In this document: piece by piece, positions 1 through 8,709 of the stretch
How positions within the stretch are numbered: position 1 is the stretch's first letter
How the letters are laid out: each line of letters opens with the position of its first letter
Assembly: GCA_963835495.1 (NCBI GenBank)
Contig: CAWIFQ010000003.1
Span: 682,001-746,000, forward strand
Length of the DNA: 64,000 nucleotides
DNA from: Acaudatibacter sp963835495
Lineage (GTDB): Bacteria > Pseudomonadota > Alphaproteobacteria > Caulobacterales > Caulobacteraceae
Direction: 5' to 3'
Notes under the pieces: model-generated
What the model was told of the DNA's origin: nothing
What the model saw: the letters and a program-made list of their open reading frames with translations, nothing else
Databases searched by the model: none
Made by a program: the position numbers and the translations under genes

Positions 1-2448
1 AACCGCGCTCCAAGCAGCGAGAGAAGACTCTCGTAGCTTTGCTGTTCCCACGGATTGCGCGCGCCGCCGGCCCGCTCGTGGGCGGCGTCCACCCAGCCGA
101 TGAGCTGGGCCGCTTCGGGGTATCGCCCTTCCAGCGCGGCGATCAGCGCCCACATCTGCAAGTTCGCGAGCCGGTGCAGCTCGTCGGCTTGGCCGCGCAG
201 AAGTGACAGCGCTTCTTCCGCCAGCGGCCGGGCCTCGGTGAGCCGGTCATCCGCGAGAAGGTAGGCCGCCAGATTATGCAGCGAGCGAGGGACGCGGTCG
301 CTCTGCAGCAGGCTTCGGCTGTCGTCCAAGGCCTCCCGCCCGAGCTGGATTGCTCGCTCGACATCGCCGCGGGAGAATTCCAGCAAAGCCAGGTTGCTCA
401 CGGCGATGTAGTCAAATCGTCGGTCGTCTATCTGCCTCGCCAATTCGGCGACCGAGGTGAAGGCGGCGACTGCTTCAGCGACGTTGTTCCGTCGCATGGC
501 GACGAGGCCGAACGCGTTCATCGCCGAGCATAGCGATCTCTTGTGTCCGCTGGCGGACAGGACCTGACGCGCGGCGAGCAGAGCGGCTGTGGTCTCCGCG
601 TCATCTCCCTCGGTCCGCAAGCGAAGGTAGACGATGGATACGGCTGTCTCCGCCACGTTCAGTTCGTCGCCCAGCTGGCGAGAGATCTCCGCCGACCGCT
701 CGTAGAATCTCAACGCTCCGCGGGGATCGGAAAAGCGCCGCAGCCAGGCGGCGTCACGCAGGATCGCCGCGGCGTGAGCGGGCGGCGTTCGATCGTTGAG
801 GAGGGCCACGGCGCGCGACGTGAAACCCCGAGCCTCCTCGATCAGGCCCCGTTCGTCCCAGAGGAACCCCGCCGACGCGGTCAACTCGACCGCCAGGTCG
901 GCGCGTGCAGGATCGGCGAACGCCCACTCCAGGGCCGAACGCAGGTTGTCGAACTCGGGCAGATACTCGGACCGCCACACCGGCTCCGGCATGATTTCCC
1001 AGGCGTCTCGGGCAGGGGCGAACAGATCGCAAAGGCGGCGTGCGTGGCTCTCGGCCAGCGTGTTCCACTCGCCGCTGGCGACGAGCATTTCCCGGGCATA
1101 GAGCCGCAGCGTCTCCAGCAGGCGGTACCGGGCCGGCTCGGAAGTCTCCATCGTGACCAGGGATTTGTCGACCAACCCGGCCAGCGCGTCGGCGACCGTC
1201 CAGCGGTCGATCTGGCCTGCGGTGACGACAGCCATGGCCGCCTCGAGCGAGAAACCGCCGGCAAACACGCCGAGACGGCGGAACACCAGTCGCTCGGTCT
1301 CGTCGAGCAGGCCGACGCTCCACTCGACGGCGTTGCGAAGGGTCCGGTGGCGGACATCCAACGTCCGCACACCCGTCGACAGCACGCGCAGGCGGGCATC
1401 CAGGCTGGCGCGAAGGCCCTCGAGCCCGAGCGAAGGAACGCGCGCCGCCGCCATTTCCAGGGAGAGGGGCATCCCGTCGAGGCGCCGGCAGATATCGACG
1501 ACCTCGGCCGCGTTCGTCCCGCTCATGGCGAATCTTCGATCGGCCGTCAGCGCCCGCTGGGCGAACAGGGCGACGGCCCCGTAGGCCGCGACGTCGCTTG
1601 CGTCGGGTGGCGGCAAGGCGAGCGGGTCGAGCCGGTAGACGCGCTCGCGGTCGATGCGCAGGCTCTCCTGAACTCGTGGCCAGCAGCGTCAAGCCGGGAA
1701 CGCCCTGCAACAGCACGTCCGCCAGCTCGGCCGCCGCGCCAACCAGGTGCTCGCAGTTGTCGAGGATCAGCAACAGCCGGCGCTCGCCGAGGGCCGAGGC
1801 GAGGGTCGACGCTGACAGCTCCGTGCCGCTGCGCGCGAGGTCGAGCGCCGCCGCGACGGTGCTGACGATCAGCGACGGGTCGGACAGCGGCGCGAGGTCG
1901 ATCAGCCAGACGCCGTCCGGGTAGGCGCTCGCGGATCGCCAGCCGCCTGCGATAGCCAGTCTCGTCTTGCCGACGCCGCCAGGTCCGACGACCGTCAGCA
2001 GCCGCTCGCGGCCGAGCAGACCGACGACGTCCGCGAGCTCGTCGTCGCGGCCGACGAGCGCCGGGCGAACCGGCAGATTGGTGGTCGCCGGGGTCTGGGC
2101 CGCGGCGGGCGATCCGGCGCGGGAGATCGGCGCCACGAAGCAGTAGCCTCGTCCGGACAGGGTGGTGATGTACCGCGCCCCATCGCGGCCATCCCCCAAC
2201 ACCTTGCGCAGGTGCGCCATCTGGAAGCGCAGGCTGCCGTCGCCGACCGTCACGTCGGGCCAGACCTCGGCCATCAGCTCCCGCTTGCCGATGGGCTGGT
2301 TGGGACGGTCGACAAGCCGCAGCAGCAGATCCATGGCGCGGCCGCCGAGGTCCACTTCGACGCCATTCCGGGTCAGCAGCCGTTCGCTGGCGACCAGGCT
2401 GAACGGTCCGAACGAGAGCGTTTCCCTCGTCGTCGCCAGCCCGACCAT
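1..2448 (-). CDS. Winged-helix DNA-binding / AAA ATPase / TPR-like transcriptional regulator, partial (runs off left edge) and frameshifted
   Basis: The N-terminus is an OmpR/CadC-type winged helix (about residues 8-105, ending in the family signature around YITTLSGRGYCFV). An NB-ARC/STAND-like ATPase follows, with Walker A GPGGVGKTR and Walker B LLILDNCEH. The rest is an alpha-helical repeat region that continues past the left window edge without a stop. The start chosen is ATG at 2448 because the winged-helix fold begins right after it. The reading frame breaks near 1671: one extra base between the codons for S and Q of an LLATSQE-like motif (the usual motif here is LLATSREPL or LLATSQEPL). 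Removing it restores the ATPase domain. Family members are COG3903-type regulators with unknown ligands. It faces away from the hydrolase at 2704 and could control it, but nothing in the sequence proves this. Confidence 0.8.
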
Positions 2449-2703
2449 CGCGTCCCCTCTCGCGGTCACCGCGGCCTCGCCAACAGAGCCGCGCCACCGC
2501 CAGATCGTGACGCCGCCGCCTGCTGACAACCGCTAACAGACCATAACGCGCTTTGCCGCGAGACCTCTGTCTGAGTGTCCGCGCAGCAGGCCGATCCCCA
2601 GCTGAGAACAGCGCAGGAGAACTTCCGATGAATAGAGCGCGCCGACTTTGCACCAACGCCTGCCACTTCCCGGACCCGCACCCAGCATCCCAAGGAGCAA
2701 TCG

Positions 2704-3474
2704 ATGCGAAATCTTCTACTCTCAGCCGCTTCCATCTTCATCGCCGGCGTCGCGAGCATCGCCCCCGCCCAATCGGCTGAGCTACCCAAAGGCGCAGCTC
2801 ATAACATCGTGCTCGTCCATGGCGCATTCGTCGACCAGACGAGCTGGCAACCCGTCGCCGATATCCTCACCAAGAAAGGCTACAACGTCACCCTGGTGGA
2901 AAATCCGCTGACGTCCCTCGCGGCGGACGTCGACGCCACCAAGCAGGCGCTCGCCAAGCAGCACGGCAGGACCGTCCTGGTTGGCCACTCGTGGGGCGGC
3001 GTGGTGATCACCGAAGCCGGCGACGATCCGAAGGTCTCGGCCCTGGTCTACGTCTCCGCATTCGCCCCTGACGTCGGCGAATCCCTGGCGACCCTGGCCG
3101 CGGCCGGTCCGCCAACCGCGGGCGGCGCGGCGATCCGTCCCGACGCGAAGGGCTACCTCTACATCGACCCCAAGGTGTTCCCCTCGGCGGTCGCGGCCGA
3201 CCTTCCATTGCAGACAGCCGAGTCCCTGGCCAACTCCCAGCTTGGTTTGAACCACACAGCGTTCGAGGCGCCCGTCGATACGGCGGCCTGGCGCGACAAG
3301 CCGACGTTCTATGTGATCACCACGAAGGACATGCTCCTCGCTCCCGACGCCCAGAGGATGTTCGCGGCCCGGATGAAGGCCCAGACGACGGAGGTCGCCG
3401 GCAGCCACGTTTCCCTCGTCGTGCATGCGCAGGAAGTCGCCGCGGAAATCGAGAAGGCGGCGCTTGTGAACTAG
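2704..3474 (+). CDS. Secreted alpha/beta-fold hydrolase
   Basis: A 256-residue protein with a clear signal peptide (hydrophobic residues 3-20, likely cleavage after QSA near residue 25). It has the alpha/beta hydrolase layout: oxyanion-hole LVHGAF at about 37-42, nucleophile elbow GHSWGG with Ser96, a candidate acid Asp209 and catalytic His235 in AGSHVS. It resembles the small esterase/salicylate-esterase-like group (Abhydrolase_6), and the substrate cannot be told from sequence. AAGGAG at 2692-2697 gives a good ribosome binding site for the ATG. It is monocistronic between the divergent regulator and the ArsR operon. Confidence 0.85.
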   Translation: MRNLLLSAASIFIAGVASIAPAQSAELPKGAAHNIVLVHGAFVDQTSWQPVADILTKKGYNVTLVENPLTSLAADVDATKQALAKQHGRTVLVGHSWGGVVITEAGDDPKVSALVYVSAFAPDVGESLATLAAAGPPTAGGAAIRPDAKGYLYIDPKVFPSAVAADLPLQTAESLANSQLGLNHTAFEAPVDTAAWRDKPTFYVITTKDMLLAPDAQRMFAARMKAQTTEVAGSHVSLVVHAQEVAAEIEKAALVN

Positions 3475-3595
3475 TGGTTCTGCTCCCGGCGCCTCGCGTC
3501 GGGAGCGACCTAGGCGGGTCTTGCCCGCGCCAGCCGCCGCCACCCCAGGCGGAGCGCGAAGCCGGGGTGACGCGGTCTGGTTCTTTCAATTAGGG

Positions 3596-3631
3596 TTGAC
3601 TAATGAATTAGTCGGTGCTAATTTATCGTCA
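3596..3631 (+). promoter_or_regulatory. ArsR-operon promoter with embedded operator; probably leaderless
   Basis: TTGACT (3596-3601) and TAATTT (3619-3624) are separated by exactly 17 bp, a good sigma-70-type promoter. The spacer and -35 edge contain a perfect palindrome, GACTAAT-GA-ATTAGTC (3598-3613), as expected for an autoregulatory ArsR operator. A start about 7 bp after the -10 falls on the ATG at 3631, and there is no Shine-Dalgarno sequence, so the mRNA is probably leaderless. Confidence 0.75.
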
Positions 3632-3960
3632 TGACCGACATCGCCGACATCTCCACCGTGATGCGCACGCTCGCCGACCCCACGCGGCGCGCCGTGTTCG
3701 AGCGGATCGTCGGGGCCGACGAGATCAGCGTGAGCGAACTGACCCGCGGCAGCGGGGTGACGCAGGGCGCCGTCTCGCAGCACCTGAAATCCCTGAAATT
3801 GGCCGGCCTGGTCGCCGAACGCCCCGAAGGGCGCAACGTCTACTATCGGGCGGAACCCCAGGGCCTCGCGCCGCTTGTCGACTGGATGGGCCACTACGCC
3901 GTGTTCTGGCGCGACCGTTTCGCCAACCTCAGAACCCTGCTGAAGGAGATCGATCCATGA
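3631..3960 (+). CDS. ArsR-family winged-helix repressor (SRPBCC/DUF899-associated type)
   Basis: A 109-residue ArsR/SmtB-fold protein: LADPTRRAVFERI helix, then the recognition helix region VTQGAVSQHLKSLKLAGLV and a beta wing with RPEGRNVYYR. It lacks the metal-binding cysteines of ArsR/SmtB metal sensors, and belongs with the subgroup usually paired with AHSA1/SRPBCC proteins. Its stop overlaps the next start (ATGA at 3957-3960), so the two are translationally coupled. It very likely represses its own promoter through the palindrome at 3598-3613. Confidence 0.9.
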   Translation: MTDIADISTVMRTLADPTRRAVFERIVGADEISVSELTRGSGVTQGAVSQHLKSLKLAGLVAERPEGRNVYYRAEPQGLAPLVDWMGHYAVFWRDRFANLRTLLKEIDP

Positions 3961-4433
3961 ACGACGCCGCCGTGAAGTCCGACACGCGAGAGATCGTGGT
4001 CGACGAGGTGTTCCCGCATGCGCCGGAGACGATCTGGAAGGCGCTCACGACCGACGACCTGATCAGCCGCTGGCTGCTGATGCCGACGACCGGTTTCAAG
4101 GCGGCGCAGGGCGCGCGCTTCACCTTCCAGACGAAGCCGGCCGGAGTGTGGGACGGCCTGATCCGCTGCCAGGTGCTGGAGGTGACGCCGAACGAGCGGC
4201 TCGTCTACGCCTGGCGGGGTGGTGACGAGGCGAACGTCGGCTACGGCGCAAAGCTGGACACCGTCGTCACCTGGACTCTCACCAAGGTCGCGAACGGCAC
4301 GCGCGTTCGCGTCGTCCACGCCGGCTTCGTGCTGCCGAAGAACGAAACGGCGTTCCGGAACATGAGCGACGGCTGGATCAAGGTTGTCCACAACCTCGAC
4401 GCCGTCACCGCCGACTGCGCCACACGACACTGA
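3957..4433 (+). CDS. SRPBCC / AHSA1-domain protein
   Basis: A 158-residue START-like protein. The opening EVFPHAPETIWKALTTDDLISRW and the later ERLVYAWRGG and VRVVHAGF segments are typical of the Aha1-homology (AHSA1) family, which forms a hydrophobic ligand cavity. The start is fixed by the 4-base overlap with the ArsR gene. Its function is unknown; the ArsR-SRPBCC pairing is widespread and usually suggests a small-molecule response. Confidence 0.88.
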   Translation: MNDAAVKSDTREIVVDEVFPHAPETIWKALTTDDLISRWLLMPTTGFKAAQGARFTFQTKPAGVWDGLIRCQVLEVTPNERLVYAWRGGDEANVGYGAKLDTVVTWTLTKVANGTRVRVVHAGFVLPKNETAFRNMSDGWIKVVHNLDAVTADCATRH

Positions 4434-4465
4434 CCGCAACCAGCACCTCAGAAGGAGGGTCAATC

Positions 4466-5275
4466 ATGCCGACATCAACAGAGCGCAGGGGCCTGCCGCC
4501 CGCGATGCAAATACCCCCCATCGTCTCGCCGCAGGTATGGGAGGCGGCGCGGACGCAACTGCTGGTGAAGGAGAAGGCGCTGACCCGCGCCCGTGACGCG
4601 CTGGCCGCCGAGCGGCGCAGGATGCCGTGGATGGCGGTGGAAAAGGCTTATGCGTTCGATGGGCCGCAGGGCCGGGTGAGCCTGCTCGACCTGTTCGAGG
4701 GTCGCCGCCAGCTGATCCTATATCGCGCCTTCTTCGAGCCCGGGGTGTTCGGCTGGCCCGACCATGCCTGCCGCGGCTGCTCTATGGGGGCCGACCAGGT
4801 CGCCAACCTCGCCCACCTGAACGCCCGCGATACCACCCTGGTTTACGCCTCGCGCGCGCCACAGCCCGACATAGCCCGGCTGAAGGCGCGCATGGGCTGG
4901 ACCATGCCCTGGTACACCATCACCGACAGCTTCGACGTCGACCACGGCGTCGACGAGTGGCACGGCCACAACGTGTTCATCCGCGACGGCGACAAGGTGT
5001 TCCGCACCTACTTCATCAAGAGCCGCGGCGACGAAGCGATGGGGAGCACCTGGAGCTATCTCGACGCGACGCCGCTCGGGCGGCAGGAGGCCTGGGAGGA
5101 CTCGCCCGAAGGCTATCCGCAGAGCCGGCCCTACCAGTGGTGGCGGTGGCACGACGAATACGCCACCGAGATCGCCACCGATCCGAAGTGGGTCGAGATC
5201 TCGACGGCCGGAGAGGCGGCGATGCGGACGCCCGAGAGCCAGGACGCCGGCGCCTCGGCGCAAGACCGCGCCTGA
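4466..5275 (+). CDS. DUF899 thioredoxin-like-fold protein
   Basis: A 269-residue protein matching the DUF899 family: ERRRMPWMAVEKAYAFDGP near the N-terminus, LIVYRAFF-like LILYRAFFEPG, HACRGCSMGAD with a CxxC pair, and WSYLDATPLGRQE towards the C-terminus. DUF899 proteins adopt a thioredoxin-like fold and are often encoded with ArsR and SRPBCC genes, as here. AGGAGGG at 4452-4458 is a good ribosome binding site. The CxxC suggests a redox or metal-linked role, but the reaction is unknown. Confidence 0.85.
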   Translation: MPTSTERRGLPPAMQIPPIVSPQVWEAARTQLLVKEKALTRARDALAAERRRMPWMAVEKAYAFDGPQGRVSLLDLFEGRRQLILYRAFFEPGVFGWPDHACRGCSMGADQVANLAHLNARDTTLVYASRAPQPDIARLKARMGWTMPWYTITDSFDVDHGVDEWHGHNVFIRDGDKVFRTYFIKSRGDEAMGSTWSYLDATPLGRQEAWEDSPEGYPQSRPYQWWRWHDEYATEIATDPKWVEISTAGEAAMRTPESQDAGASAQDRA

Positions 5276-5291
5276 CGACGGACGCGCGCCG

Positions 5292-5548
5292 ATGAGGGCC
5301 AGGCTCAAGAAGCCGGGGGCGCGTGCGCCGCCGACTGGCTGAGCCTGGCGGCCGCGCCAACCTTCGCCGTCATGGCGCTGCTGACGGCCGTCATCGGCGG
5401 CGGCGCGATGGAAATGCGCTGCCCCGCGCCGCCCGTGACGGCGCTGCTGGGCGGCATGGCGCCGATGTACCTGCTGATGAGCGCCTTCCACGCGGCGCCG
5501 TGGCTGAGGCTTATGTCCTGCCGGCGCAGCCGCGCGAACGAGACCTGA
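5292..5548 (+). pseudogene. Small membrane protein with a frameshift
   Basis: ATG at 5292 opens a short reading frame (MRARLKKPGARA...) that stops after 16 codons. The frame entered about 13 codons in, from GAC at 5333, encodes a two-helix hydrophobic protein (DWLSLAAAPTFAVMALLTA, then a GGMAPMYLLMSAFHAAPWL segment) and ends at 5548. Joining them needs a net -1 or +2 change near 5330 and gives about 85 residues. It is either a consensus error or a decayed gene. The family is not recognised. It follows the DUF899 gene by 16 bases. Confidence 0.5.
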
Positions 5549-5671
5549 TCCGGCGCGCCGAGGCTTGGCGCGAAATCTGGACTTTTACGCCTAAATATCA
5601 TAGGGTGATTCAACATAGACGAGCAAAGGGGGCTCGGTGACAACTCGCCGGTCCTCGGATCGGAGATATCC

Positions 5672-5938
5672 ATGGCTCAACCTTCCGACGACCGGGCGGG
5701 CGTCCCGGGCTCAACCACCGCCACCAGCGGCGGAGCCGAACTTCACAACAGCGTGCTGATGCGGGCCAGCAAGCCGGTCGGCGCGAACCACAGCTGGGTC
5801 GCTCCCGCGGTCCTGGGCGTCGCGCTGGTGATCGGCGCGGTAGTCTGGGGCGTTATGGCCGCGCATCCGCCGCCGCCCGTGGTCAACCATGCCGTGGCCG
5901 CGGCCCCGACCTCGTTCACGCCGACCGGGCCAGGCTGA
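5672..5938 (+). CDS. Small single-pass membrane protein, unknown function
   Basis: An 88-residue protein: a polar N-terminus rich in Gly/Ser/Thr, one transmembrane segment (about residues 43-63, WVAPAVLGVALVIGAVVWGV) and a short proline/alanine-rich tail. A GGAG precedes the ATG. No family is recognised. It could be a lineage-restricted envelope protein. Confidence 0.6.
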   Translation: MAQPSDDRAGVPGSTTATSGGAELHNSVLMRASKPVGANHSWVAPAVLGVALVIGAVVWGVMAAHPPPPVVNHAVAAAPTSFTPTGPG

Positions 5939-6223
5939 CCAGCCCGTCCAGGCGCTTTCAGAACCTTGCACAACGCGCCGATGGCTTGCGGCGCGCGATG
6001 GCGGTCGGACGCTTTCCCTGTCAACGGTGACCACTGGTAACGCATCGATAGCCTGGAGCGGCTGACCCAGCCTTCCCGGAACGCCGCCCTGTTCGGGAAA
6101 GGGGACCGGCGTGCACAGATGACCAAGATTTCATGCGCGGCGGCGCATCCGGATGCGCGTGGCCGAGCCTCTGTCTATCAAAGACGGGGCGGCTCGGCCG
6201 TTCGGAGCGAGACTTGAAATAAG
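5939..6223. other. Intergenic stretch (285 bp) with no recognisable gene
   Basis: No convincing coding frame, RNA gene or terminator. It presumably carries the promoter for the DUF6249-like/ECF sigma cluster, but no -35/-10 pair stands out. Confidence 0.4.
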
Positions 6224-6697
6224 ATGATAGACTTTCCTGACTACGGCGAGGTGGCGGGCGCGATGGGCACTTTATTCTTCTGGGGTCTGATCGTGACCAT
6301 GATCCTGGGGCTCGCGCTGGGGCCCAGGTACATCCGATCGCGCGAGCGTACGAAACTCTACGACCTGATGCGCGCGGCCTACGAGAACGGCCAGCCGGTG
6401 CCGCCGGAGCTGATCGCTTCGCTGTCGCGCGAGCCGATCGAGACGGTGGACCCCGCGGCGCCCTACCGGGGATCCGGCGCGGACCACGATCTGCGGCGCG
6501 CGGTGGTGCTGATCGCGGTCGGGTTGGGACTGGGCGCGCTGGGCCTCTTGCTAGGCGCCGGCATCGGCATGGCCAGCCGCCTCGGCGGGGCGATCACCGG
6601 CGGCGTCATCGCCGGCGCGGGCGCCATTCCTGCCTTTATCGGGCTGGCCTACCTGCTTCTCTACCTCGCGGGTCGCAAAGCGGCGCCGAGACCCTAA
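6224..6697 (+). CDS. DUF6249-like membrane protein
   Basis: A 157-residue protein with an N-terminal transmembrane helix (about 14-33), a soluble segment with ERTKLYDLMRAAYENGQPVPPEL, then two C-terminal transmembrane helices. The central motif (a helix plus G-Q-P-V-P-P-E-L) is characteristic of the DUF6249 family, commonly encoded next to ECF sigma factors. It lies 37 bases upstream of the sigma gene, so co-transcription is likely. It may take part in sensing or in control of the sigma factor (inference). Confidence 0.75.
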   Translation: MIDFPDYGEVAGAMGTLFFWGLIVTMILGLALGPRYIRSRERTKLYDLMRAAYENGQPVPPELIASLSREPIETVDPAAPYRGSGADHDLRRAVVLIAVGLGLGALGLLLGAGIGMASRLGGAITGGVIAGAGAIPAFIGLAYLLLYLAGRKAAPRP

Positions 6698-6734
6698 GGC
6701 AATCCAGGCGAGCGACGGGGAGATCGGCTCGGCC

Positions 6735-7352
6735 ATGGCCATCGCGCCATCAGTAAAGCGGACGCCGCTGGCGAGCGCCCACGACCTCGACCTCGTGGCG
6801 CTGGGCGCGGCCGGCGATCGCGCCGCGTTCGGCGAGCTGGTGCGCCGGCACGGCTCGGCCGTGCGCGGCTTGCTGCGGCGGATGGGGGCGGACGGCGCCG
6901 GGGCCGACGACGTGGCGCAGGACGCCTTCCTGGCCGCGTTCGAGCAGATCGCCGAGTTCCGCGGCGAAGGCGCGTTCCGCGCCTGGGTCTGCCGCATCGC
7001 CGCGCGGCTCTACGTGAAGCGTTGGCGGCGGCAGGCGAGGGCGGACCTGCTGAGCGAGGCGGCCGGACTGGACGCGGCCGATCTGCAGAGCGTGGCGATG
7101 CAGGCCCCGGCCGGAGGCGCCGACGCCAAGATCGATCTCGACGTGGCGATGAAGTCGCTCTCGCAGACCGAGCGGGTGTGCGTTTCGCTCTGCTACGGCG
7201 CGGGACTTTCGCATGCGGAGGCGGCGGCCGCCTTGAATGCGCCGCTCGGAACGGTCAAATCCCATGTCAAACGTGGTTTGGATAAACTCCGGTCGCGACT
7301 TTCCCCGCCAACCAACGGGGATGACGGCCAGCGGAGGCAGCTCGGCGCCTGA
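6735..7352 (+). CDS. ECF-family RNA polymerase sigma factor
   Basis: A 205-residue sigma-70-family protein. Region 2 is visible as FGELVRRHGSAVRGLLRRM ... DDVAQDAFLAAFEQI ... FRAWVCRIAARLYVKRWRR. Region 4 follows as SLSQTERVCVSLCYGAGLS HAEAAAALNAPLGTVKSHVKRG. There is no region 1.1 or 3. The downstream membrane protein overlaps the operon and may act as its anti-sigma factor. The regulon is unknown. Confidence 0.9.
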   Translation: MAIAPSVKRTPLASAHDLDLVALGAAGDRAAFGELVRRHGSAVRGLLRRMGADGAGADDVAQDAFLAAFEQIAEFRGEGAFRAWVCRIAARLYVKRWRRQARADLLSEAAGLDAADLQSVAMQAPAGGADAKIDLDVAMKSLSQTERVCVSLCYGAGLSHAEAAAALNAPLGTVKSHVKRGLDKLRSRLSPPTNGDDGQRRQLGA

Positions 7353-7353
7353 G

Positions 7354-7725
7354 ATGAGTTTCGAATACGACCTTGAGCGAATGTTCGCCGAGACGCCGGC
7401 GCGGCCGGACGCCGACATTTTCGCCGCCCGCGTGCTCGAGCGGCTGGACCGCGGCTGGACCGCGAGGCGCCTGCTGATCGGCTCGATGGGCGTGCTCGGC
7501 GGCCTGATCGGGGCCTATCAGGTGCTGGGCGCCGGGGCGCTGACCGAGCTGCAGGCCGCCGCCGCGCGGTCGAACGACTACTTCACCCAGCACCTCAGCC
7601 ACGATGTCGCCGGCGCGCTTGCCCCGTCCGGCTTCGTGCTGGACACGCAGGCGATCTGGATGGCGGCGGCCCTGGCGCTGGTCGCCGCGGGCTTCGGTCT
7701 GGCCCGGCTGGTGCGCCAGATCTGA
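7354..7725 (+). CDS. Membrane protein downstream of ECF sigma, candidate anti-sigma factor
   Basis: A 123-residue protein starting one base after the sigma-factor stop. The N-terminus is acidic and soluble (MSFEYDLERMFAETPARPD), followed by a transmembrane helix (about 47-65) and a second near the C-terminus (about 98-118). The arrangement, a short cytoplasmic sigma-interacting segment followed by membrane anchors, fits a cognate anti-sigma factor, but no zinc-binding HxxxCxxC motif is present. An alternative in-frame ATG at 7321 lies inside the sigma gene and is less likely. Confidence 0.7.
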   Translation: MSFEYDLERMFAETPARPDADIFAARVLERLDRGWTARRLLIGSMGVLGGLIGAYQVLGAGALTELQAAAARSNDYFTQHLSHDVAGALAPSGFVLDTQAIWMAAALALVAAGFGLARLVRQI

Positions 7726-7728
7726 TCC

Positions 7729-8568
7729 ATGTCCGCGCAGCGACAAGACGCCATCCGCCGCCTCACCGCTCCTGAGATCACCGCCCGCAAGGGCGGCGTC
7801 CCGCTGGTGTGCCTCACCGCCTACACCGCGCCGGTGGCGGCGATCCTCGACGAGGTCTGCGACATCCTGCTGGTCGGCGACAGCGTCGGCATGGTGCTGC
7901 ACGGCCTGCCCAACACCGTCGGCGTGACCATGGAGATGATGGTCCTGCACGGCCAGGCGGTGATGCGGGCGTCGAAGAAGGCGTTCGTGGTGGTCGACCT
8001 GCCGTTCGGCTCGTACGAGGGACCCAAGGAGGTCGCCTACGCCAATGCGGTCCGGCTGCTGAAGGAGACCGGCTGCCAGGCGGTGAAGGTGGAGTCCGGG
8101 CCGACGGTCGCCGAGACGATCGCCTATCTGGTCCAGCGCGGCATCCCGGTGATCGGCCATGTGGGCCTGAGACCGCAGGCGGTGAACGTCGACGGCGCGT
8201 TCAAGGCCAAGGGGCGCTCGCAGGATGAGCGGGCGAGGGTGGTCGCCGAGGCCGAAGCGGCCGCCGACGCCGGCGCGTTCTGCATCGTCGTCGAAGGCGT
8301 GGCCGAGGCGCTGGCGCGGGAGATCACCGAGGCGGTGGCGGTCCCGACCATCGGCATCGGCGCGTCGGCCGGCTGTGACGGGCAGATCCTGGTCACCGAC
8401 GACATGCTGGGCCTGTTCGACTGGACGCCGAAGTTCGTCCGCCGCTACGCCAGCCTGAAGCGCGAGATCGAGCAGGCGGCCGGCGCCTACGCCGAAGACG
8501 TCCGGGCGCGACGCTTTCCGGCCGCGGCCGAGACCTATTTCTCCAAGCGGGTGAACGTCCCCGAATAG
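7729..8568 (+). CDS. panB: 3-methyl-2-oxobutanoate hydroxymethyltransferase
   Basis: Catalyses hydroxymethyl transfer from 5,10-methylene-THF to 2-oxoisovalerate, giving ketopantoate for pantothenate and CoA synthesis. The 279 residues include the metal-binding LLVGDSVGMVLHG (about 47-59), DLPFGSYEG (90-98) and GHVGLRPQ motifs and end in the usual short C-terminal helix. Full length and intact. It starts 3 bases after the membrane-protein stop, so it probably belongs to the ECF transcription unit, an unusual setting for a biosynthetic gene. Confidence 0.95.
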   Translation: MSAQRQDAIRRLTAPEITARKGGVPLVCLTAYTAPVAAILDEVCDILLVGDSVGMVLHGLPNTVGVTMEMMVLHGQAVMRASKKAFVVVDLPFGSYEGPKEVAYANAVRLLKETGCQAVKVESGPTVAETIAYLVQRGIPVIGHVGLRPQAVNVDGAFKAKGRSQDERARVVAEAEAAADAGAFCIVVEGVAEALAREITEAVAVPTIGIGASAGCDGQILVTDDMLGLFDWTPKFVRRYASLKREIEQAAGAYAEDVRARRFPAAAETYFSKRVNVPE

Positions 8569-8640
8569 GGAATCCGAGGTCGCGGCGACGGTCCGATCCG
8601 GCGCGGCGCCAGATTTCCTGAACGTGTCTCCACATTATTT

Positions 8641-8655
8641 CTATAGAATCTATAG
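8641..8655. promoter_or_regulatory. Perfect palindrome upstream of the sulfate-uptake operon
   Basis: CTATAGA-A-TCTATAG is an odd-length perfect inverted repeat in an AT-rich patch 55 bases before the porin ATG. It overlaps possible -10 hexamers (TATAGA or TATAGG). It is a good candidate operator for a dimeric regulator of sulfur uptake; the regulator cannot be named from here. Confidence 0.55.
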
Positions 8656-8709
8656 GGATTAAAACTAGTGTCCCTCAACGCCGAAGGCGGCCGCTGGGGG
8701 AAATCGATC

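Noticed and set aside
543..1865. A 440-codon plus-strand frame opposite the regulator
   Set aside because: Composition is Arg/Gly/Gln-rich shadow sequence. The minus strand carries recognisable winged-helix and ATPase motifs.
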